Shown: positions 60,490-64,000 of the stretch, in pieces
Layout of the letters: every line of letters begins with the position of its first letter
Numbering within the stretch: the first letter of the stretch is position 1
From: Paracoccus chinensis
GTDB lineage: Bacteria; Pseudomonadota; Alphaproteobacteria; Rhodobacterales; Rhodobacteraceae
Length of the DNA: 64,000 nt
Assembly: GCF_900102885.1 (NCBI RefSeq)
Contig: NZ_FNGE01000004.1
Span: 154,493-218,492, forward strand
Direction: 5' to 3'
Program-made: the position numbers and the translations under genes
Notes under the pieces: model-generated
Database searches by the model: none
Told to the model about the DNA's origin: nothing
What the model saw: only the letters and a program-made list of their open reading frames with translations

Positions 60490-61423
60490 AGCGCAGCATC
60501 GTGACGCCCTCGCGCCAGCCGTCATGGGCCCGGCAGGGACGGCCGTCGATCTCGTCCAGCAGCCAGTCGGCGAAGCGTGCCCCCGCCTGGTGCGCCAAGG
60601 GGTAGCCGCCGCCGAAGCGGGCGTTGACCTCGAAGACGCGGGGTCCGTGGCGGGGATCGTCGATCACCTGGAAGCACAGGACGCCCCGTGCGCCCGGCAG
60701 GGCGGCGGCCACCTTCCGGGCGATGGCGGCCAGGTCGGCCCGCCGCTCGGTCCGGCCCTTTTCCACCTCGCCCGCGCGGGTCTGAAGCCGCAGGTGCGGA
60801 ATGGCGCAGCGCAGCTCGCCCGCCTGGTCCACGAAGATGTTGACCGTGTATTCCGGTCCCGAAAGCCGGGTCTGGAAGATCATCGGCTCGGGGAAACCTT
60901 CCGGCAGCTCGCCCACCGAGCGATAGACCGCGAGCCCCCGGCTCGCGCTGCCGCCCGAGGGCTTGGCGAAGACCGGCCAGCCGAGGCCCTGCGGATCGGC
61001 GCGCAGCTCGGCTTCCGTCCGCGTCTCGGGAACGGGCACGCCCGCCGCGCCCAGCACCTGCATCGTCAGCTGCTTGTCGCGCACCACGGCGATGGTGGCG
61101 GGGTCCGAGACATGAACCCGCGCGCCCAGCGCGGCAAACCGCCCGGCGGCCTCGGCATAGGCGGGAAGCTCGGTGTCGATGGTGGGCACGACCAGACGGA
61201 TGCCGTTGTCGCGGACAATGGCCTCGACCGCCTCGACGAAGCCCGGCGCATCGCAGCGCGGCACCGCATGGGCGGCGTCGGCCAGCCGGCAGGCCGCCGA
61301 AAGCTCCGGGTTCAGGTCGCAGGCATGAAGGCGGCCTGCCCCCGCCTCGCGGAAGGCCGCGAGCAGCGCCGCCCGCCGGCCGGCCGAGGAAATCAGCACC
61401 GGCGGCTCGTGATCCTGGTCCAT
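60464..61423 (-). CDS. ATP-grasp domain protein (CarB-like)
   Basis: 319 residues. The N-terminal PreATP-grasp part (VLISSAGRRAALLAAFREAG) resembles carbamoyl-phosphate-synthase-like ligases, the ATP-binding domain has WPVFAKPSGGSASRG, and the metal-binding C-terminus FEVNARFGGGYPLAHQAG. ATP-grasp enzymes join a carboxylate to an amine or thiol through an acyl-phosphate. The gene is paired with a HAD phosphatase in an operon and lies beside glycan genes, so attachment of an amino acid or similar group to a glycan precursor is conceivable. Substrate unknown. Confidence 0.88.
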   Translation of the reverse strand: MDQDHEPPVLISSAGRRAALLAAFREAGAGRLHACDLNPELSAACRLADAAHAVPRCDAPGFVEAVEAIVRDNGIRLVVPTIDTELPAYAEAAGRFAALGARVHVSDPATIAVVRDKQLTMQVLGAAGVPVPETRTEAELRADPQGLGWPVFAKPSGGSASRGLAVYRSVGELPEGFPEPMIFQTRLSGPEYTVNIFVDQAGELRCAIPHLRLQTRAGEVEKGRTERRADLAAIARKVAAALPGARGVLCFQVIDDPRHGPRVFEVNARFGGGYPLAHQAGARFADWLLDEIDGRPCRAHDGWREGVTMLRYDDAVFLG

Positions 61424-61596
61424 ATATTGTCCATTCGACGGGGTTTGGCCAATTTGTAGCAGTGGTCCGGATTTCCGCCAATGGGGCTGTTGCCGAAAGC
61501 CGTGCAGCCGATGGCGGATTCATGCGGCCGCCCCGCTTTGACAAGCCGCCGGGCGGCCCCGTAGGTTGCGGGCCAGCGGAAACGGAGGGGTCGGGC

Positions 61597-62415
61597 ATGC
61601 TGAAGACGATCCGGGGCGACACTGTCCCGGCGCTGGGGCTGGGGACATACCAGCTGACGGGCGCCTCGGGGCAGGCCGCGATCCGCGACGGGATCGCCAT
61701 GGGCTATCGCCATCTCGACACCGCCATCCGCTATGGCAACGAGGCCGAGGTCGGCCGCGCGATCCGGGACAGCGGCGTGGCGCGGGACGAACTGTTCGTC
61801 ACCACCAAGATCTGGCCCAGCGATCTGCGCCCCGACGACGTCCATGCCCGCATGGCCGAAAGCCTGGACCGGCTGGGGCTGGATCAGGTGGACCTGCTGC
61901 TGGTCCACTGGCCCGCCCGCGACATCCCCCTGGGCGAGACTCTGGCCGCCTTTGCCGAGGAAAAAGCCGCCGGCCGCACCCGCCTGATCGGGGTCGCGAA
62001 CTTCACCCTGCCCCTGCTGGACGAGGCGCTGGAGGTCCACAAGGCGGACCTGTTCTGCAACCAGGTGGAATATCACCCCTTCCTGTCGCAGGCCCGGCTG
62101 CTTGACCGCATGGCGCGGGCCGATATGCTGCTGGTGGCCTATCTGCCGATCGCGCGGGGCGCGGTGGCGGACGTGACCCTGCTGCAGCAGATCGGGGCGC
62201 GCCACGGCAAGACGCCCGCGCAGGTTACGCTGCGCTGGCTGGTCCAGCAGGACCGCGTGGCGGCGATCCCCCGGTCCTCCAGACCCGCGCGGCTGGCCGA
62301 GAACCTCGACATCTTCGACTTCGCCCTGTCGGAGGACGAAATGGCGGCCATCCACGGTCTCGCCGAGGGGCGGCGCTACTGCGATTACGACTTCTCGCCC
62401 GCCTGGGACGACTGA
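61597..62415 (+). CDS. Aldo/keto reductase (2,5-diketogluconate reductase-like)
   Basis: 272 residues, AKR5-like. The catalytic tetrad is visible: Asp41 and Tyr46 (YRHLDTAIRYGNE), Lys71 (VTTKIW) and His104 (LLVHWPA). The cofactor tail IPRSSRPARLAENLDIFDF supports NADPH use. Enzymes of this group reduce aldehydes and keto acids such as methylglyoxal or 2,5-diketogluconate. The ATG follows ggagggg. It diverges from the ATP-grasp gene across a 173-base gap that must hold both promoters. Confidence 0.92.
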   Translation: MLKTIRGDTVPALGLGTYQLTGASGQAAIRDGIAMGYRHLDTAIRYGNEAEVGRAIRDSGVARDELFVTTKIWPSDLRPDDVHARMAESLDRLGLDQVDLLLVHWPARDIPLGETLAAFAEEKAAGRTRLIGVANFTLPLLDEALEVHKADLFCNQVEYHPFLSQARLLDRMARADMLLVAYLPIARGAVADVTLLQQIGARHGKTPAQVTLRWLVQQDRVAAIPRSSRPARLAENLDIFDFALSEDEMAAIHGLAEGRRYCDYDFSPAWDD

Positions 62416-62451
62416 GCGCGGCTGCGACACCGCCGCGCATGAAAGGACAGC

Positions 62452-62895
62452 ATGGCCCGCCTGATCTACATCCTCAACGGCCCCAACCTGAACCTGCTGG
62501 GCAAGCGCCAGCCCGAGATCTACGGGCATGAGACGCTGGCCGACGTGGAACGCGACTGCGCCGCCCTTGCCGGGGAACTGGGGGTGGAAATCCGCTTCCT
62601 GCAGTCGAACCACGAGGGCCGGCTGATCGACTGGATCCACGAGGCGCGCGAGGACGCGGTGGGCATCGTCATCAATCCGGCGGCCTTCACCCATACCTCG
62701 GTCGCCATCCTCGACGCGCTGAAGACCTTCGACGGGCCGGTGATCGAGGTTCACATCTCGAACGTCCACCAGCGCGAGAGCTTCCGCCACCATTCCTATG
62801 TCAGCCTACGGGCCGACGGGGTGATCGCGGGCTGCGGGACCGAGGGCTACCGCCTGGGGCTGCGGCGCGTGGCCTCGCTGACAGCGGCGGGCTGA
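62452..62895 (+). CDS. aroQ: 3-dehydroquinate dehydratase, type II
   Basis: 147 residues, the standard size of the dodecameric type II enzyme. [19 protein letters not shown] includes the catalytic Tyr24; [16 protein letters not shown] and [17 protein letters not shown] (His101) complete the active site. It converts 3-dehydroquinate to 3-dehydroshikimate in the shikimate pathway or in quinate breakdown. The next gene encodes a beta-ketoadipate enzyme, so a catabolic setting is possible, but the 99-base gap and lack of other genes leave this open. Confidence 0.95.
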   Translation: MARLIYILNGPNLNLLGKRQPEIYGHETLADVERDCAALAGELGVEIRFLQSNHEGRLIDWIHEAREDAVGIVINPAAFTHTSVAILDALKTFDGPVIEVHISNVHQRESFRHHSYVSLRADGVIAGCGTEGYRLGLRRVASLTAAG

Positions 62896-62994
62896 GGGCC
62901 TGCTTTCAAGCGGCGGGTGCCTGTTCTATGGCTGGACGCTGGGCCGGTCCCGGGCTGGCACCGCTGCGCAGCAACATAAGGAGTTGTCCGTCCG

Positions 62995-63777
62995 ATGCAG
63001 GTGGCAGAACTTCAGGGCCTCGCGGTCCATTACGCCGACCAGGGGCCGCGCGACGGCCGGGCGGTCGTCTTCGGCAACTCGCTGGGCACCGACCTCAGGG
63101 TCTGGGACGCGGTGCTGCCGCTGCTGCCTCAGGGCTTGCGGCTCGTGCGCTATGACAAGCGCGGCCACGGGCTGACGCAGGCGACGCCCGGCCCCTACAG
63201 CATCGGGCAGCTGGCCGATGACGCCGCCGCGCTGATGGATCACCTCGGGCTGCGGGACGCGGTCTTCGTGGGCCTCTCGATCGGCGGACTGATCGGGCAA
63301 AGCCTGGCCGCACGGCGCCCCGACCTGCTGCGCGGGCTGGTGCTGTCGAACACCGCCGCGAAGATCGGCACGCCCGAGCTGTGGCGCGACCGCATCGCCA
63401 CCATCCGCGCGGGCGGCATCGAGGCCATCGGCGCCGCCACGATGGAACGCTGGTTCTCGCCCGCCTTCCGCGAAACGACGGAATGCCGCGCCTGGCAGAT
63501 GATGCTGGAGCGCCAGCCGCTGGACGCCTATGCCGCCGCCTGCGAGGCCATCGCCGCCGCCGACCTGCGCGAGGCCACGGCCACCTTGCGGCTGCCCACG
63601 CTGGCCATCGCGGGCGAGCTGGATGGCGCGACGCCCCCCGAGATCGTGCGCGACACCGCCGCCCTGATCCCCGGCGCACGCTTCGAGGTCCTTCCCGGCG
63701 CGGGCCACCTGCCCGGCGTCGAGGTCGCGCCCGCCTATGCCGCCCTCCTGACCCGCTTTCTCGAGGAGCTGGGCTGA
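62995..63777 (+). CDS. pcaD: 3-oxoadipate enol-lactonase
   Basis: 260 residues, alpha/beta-hydrolase. The nucleophile is Ser95 (FVGLSIGG), with Asp210 (AGELDGATPPE) and His238 (PGAGHLPG) as the rest of the triad; VVFGNSLGTDLRVWD and RYDKRGHG are typical PcaD motifs. It hydrolyses 3-oxoadipate enol-lactone to 3-oxoadipate in protocatechuate/catechol breakdown. No other pca gene is in the window. The RBS aaggag lies 10 bases before the ATG. Confidence 0.88.
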   Translation: MQVAELQGLAVHYADQGPRDGRAVVFGNSLGTDLRVWDAVLPLLPQGLRLVRYDKRGHGLTQATPGPYSIGQLADDAAALMDHLGLRDAVFVGLSIGGLIGQSLAARRPDLLRGLVLSNTAAKIGTPELWRDRIATIRAGGIEAIGAATMERWFSPAFRETTECRAWQMMLERQPLDAYAAACEAIAAADLREATATLRLPTLAIAGELDGATPPEIVRDTAALIPGARFEVLPGAGHLPGVEVAPAYAALLTRFLEELG

Positions 63778-63804
63778 GGAAGGCCGGGCTTTCGCCACAG
63801 GCCT

Positions 63805-63828
63805 GCCGGGCAACGCCTGCTGCCCGGC
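63805..63828 (+). terminator. Possible terminator hairpin after pcaD
   Basis: gccgggca pairs perfectly with tgcccggc across an 8-base loop, 28 bases after the pcaD stop. No T-tract follows, so the call is weak. The rest of the 223 bases up to the window end shows no gene; an ATG at 63981 could begin one but only six codons are visible. Confidence 0.3.
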
Positions 63829-64000
63829 CCCCGGGCGAGGAAGGGGGGCGTACGGGCCTTCGGGGCGGAGCGCTCAGGATGCCAGGATATCGGGACGCTG
63901 GCCCTGCCGCCTCGGCGGCGGGTTCCGGTCATGAAATGTCCACTTAACCTTCTTGGCTTACGAAAGACATAACGGTCTCGATGGGTCGGCGTCCCATGTT

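Noticed and set aside
63981..64000. ATG near the right edge as start of another gene
   Set aside because: Only six codons are visible and no RBS precedes the ATG, so it cannot be supported.

Overview
The window is very GC-rich, densely packed chromosomal DNA of an alphaproteobacterium. Gene content and protein style (TRAP and Liv-type transporters, ExoF/ExoP-like exopolysaccharide proteins, a tail-anchored protein of Rhodobacterales type) point to Rhodobacterales, probably Paracoccus or a close relative. The genus is inference; no rRNA or marker gene is present. I see no tRNA, rRNA, CRISPR array, insertion sequence or phage gene.

Layout. (1) 1-7093 (+): a catabolic unit with a TRAP transporter (permease cut by the left edge, plus binding protein), an IclR regulator, a thiolase, an acyl-CoA ligase, a two-domain PCC/DUF296 protein and an SDR dehydrogenase, nearly all overlapping or abutting. 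(2) 7098-12312 (-): a complete dipeptide/oligopeptide-type ABC transporter. (3) 12502-16587: histidine phosphatase, NAD(P)HX dehydratase, a 2,5-dioxovalerate-type aldehyde dehydrogenase and a secreted peptidoglycan-binding protein. (4) 16866-22801 (+): a Liv-type ABC transporter with two tandem paralogous binding proteins separated by a terminator. (5) 22999-32773: a small tail-anchored protein, a YdeP/FdhF-type molybdoenzyme, a Crp/Fnr-type regulator, a TorA/DMSO-reductase-family enzyme with a fused C-terminal haem c domain behind an FNR-like box, a secreted Pro/Ala-rich protein and a two-component system.

(6) 32861-61423: a large exopolysaccharide/surface-glycan locus. A leftward operon (sugar transferase, formyltransferase, PIG-L deacetylase, PLP aminotransferase) looks like amino-sugar modification plus chain initiation. 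From an AT-rich divergent promoter region a rightward series encodes glycosyltransferase, ExoP/Wzc-like tyrosine kinase, parallel beta-helix polysaccharide lyase-like protein, Wzx flippase, Wzy polymerase, ExoF-like export protein, glycosyltransferase and sulfotransferase. After a second AT-rich gap come a CapD/WbpM-type dehydratase, a glycosyltransferase, GtrA, a membrane glycosyltransferase, and a CDP-deoxysugar pathway (RfbF, RfbG, an RfbH/ColD-like enzyme with His in place of the PLP lysine, a C-methyltransferase, a reductase-like SDR), a GtrB-like transferase and a final glycosyltransferase. A HAD hydrolase and an ATP-grasp protein close the locus in the opposite direction.

(7) 61597-63777 (+): aldo/keto reductase, type II 3-dehydroquinate dehydratase and 3-oxoadipate enol-lactonase.

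The best candidates for something new are the CDP-sugar branch (predicted 3,6-dideoxy, C-methyl-branched sugar, made without the usual Fe-S E1/E3 pair and delivered by a GtrA/GtrB/membrane-transferase route) and the molybdoenzyme-cytochrome c fusion.
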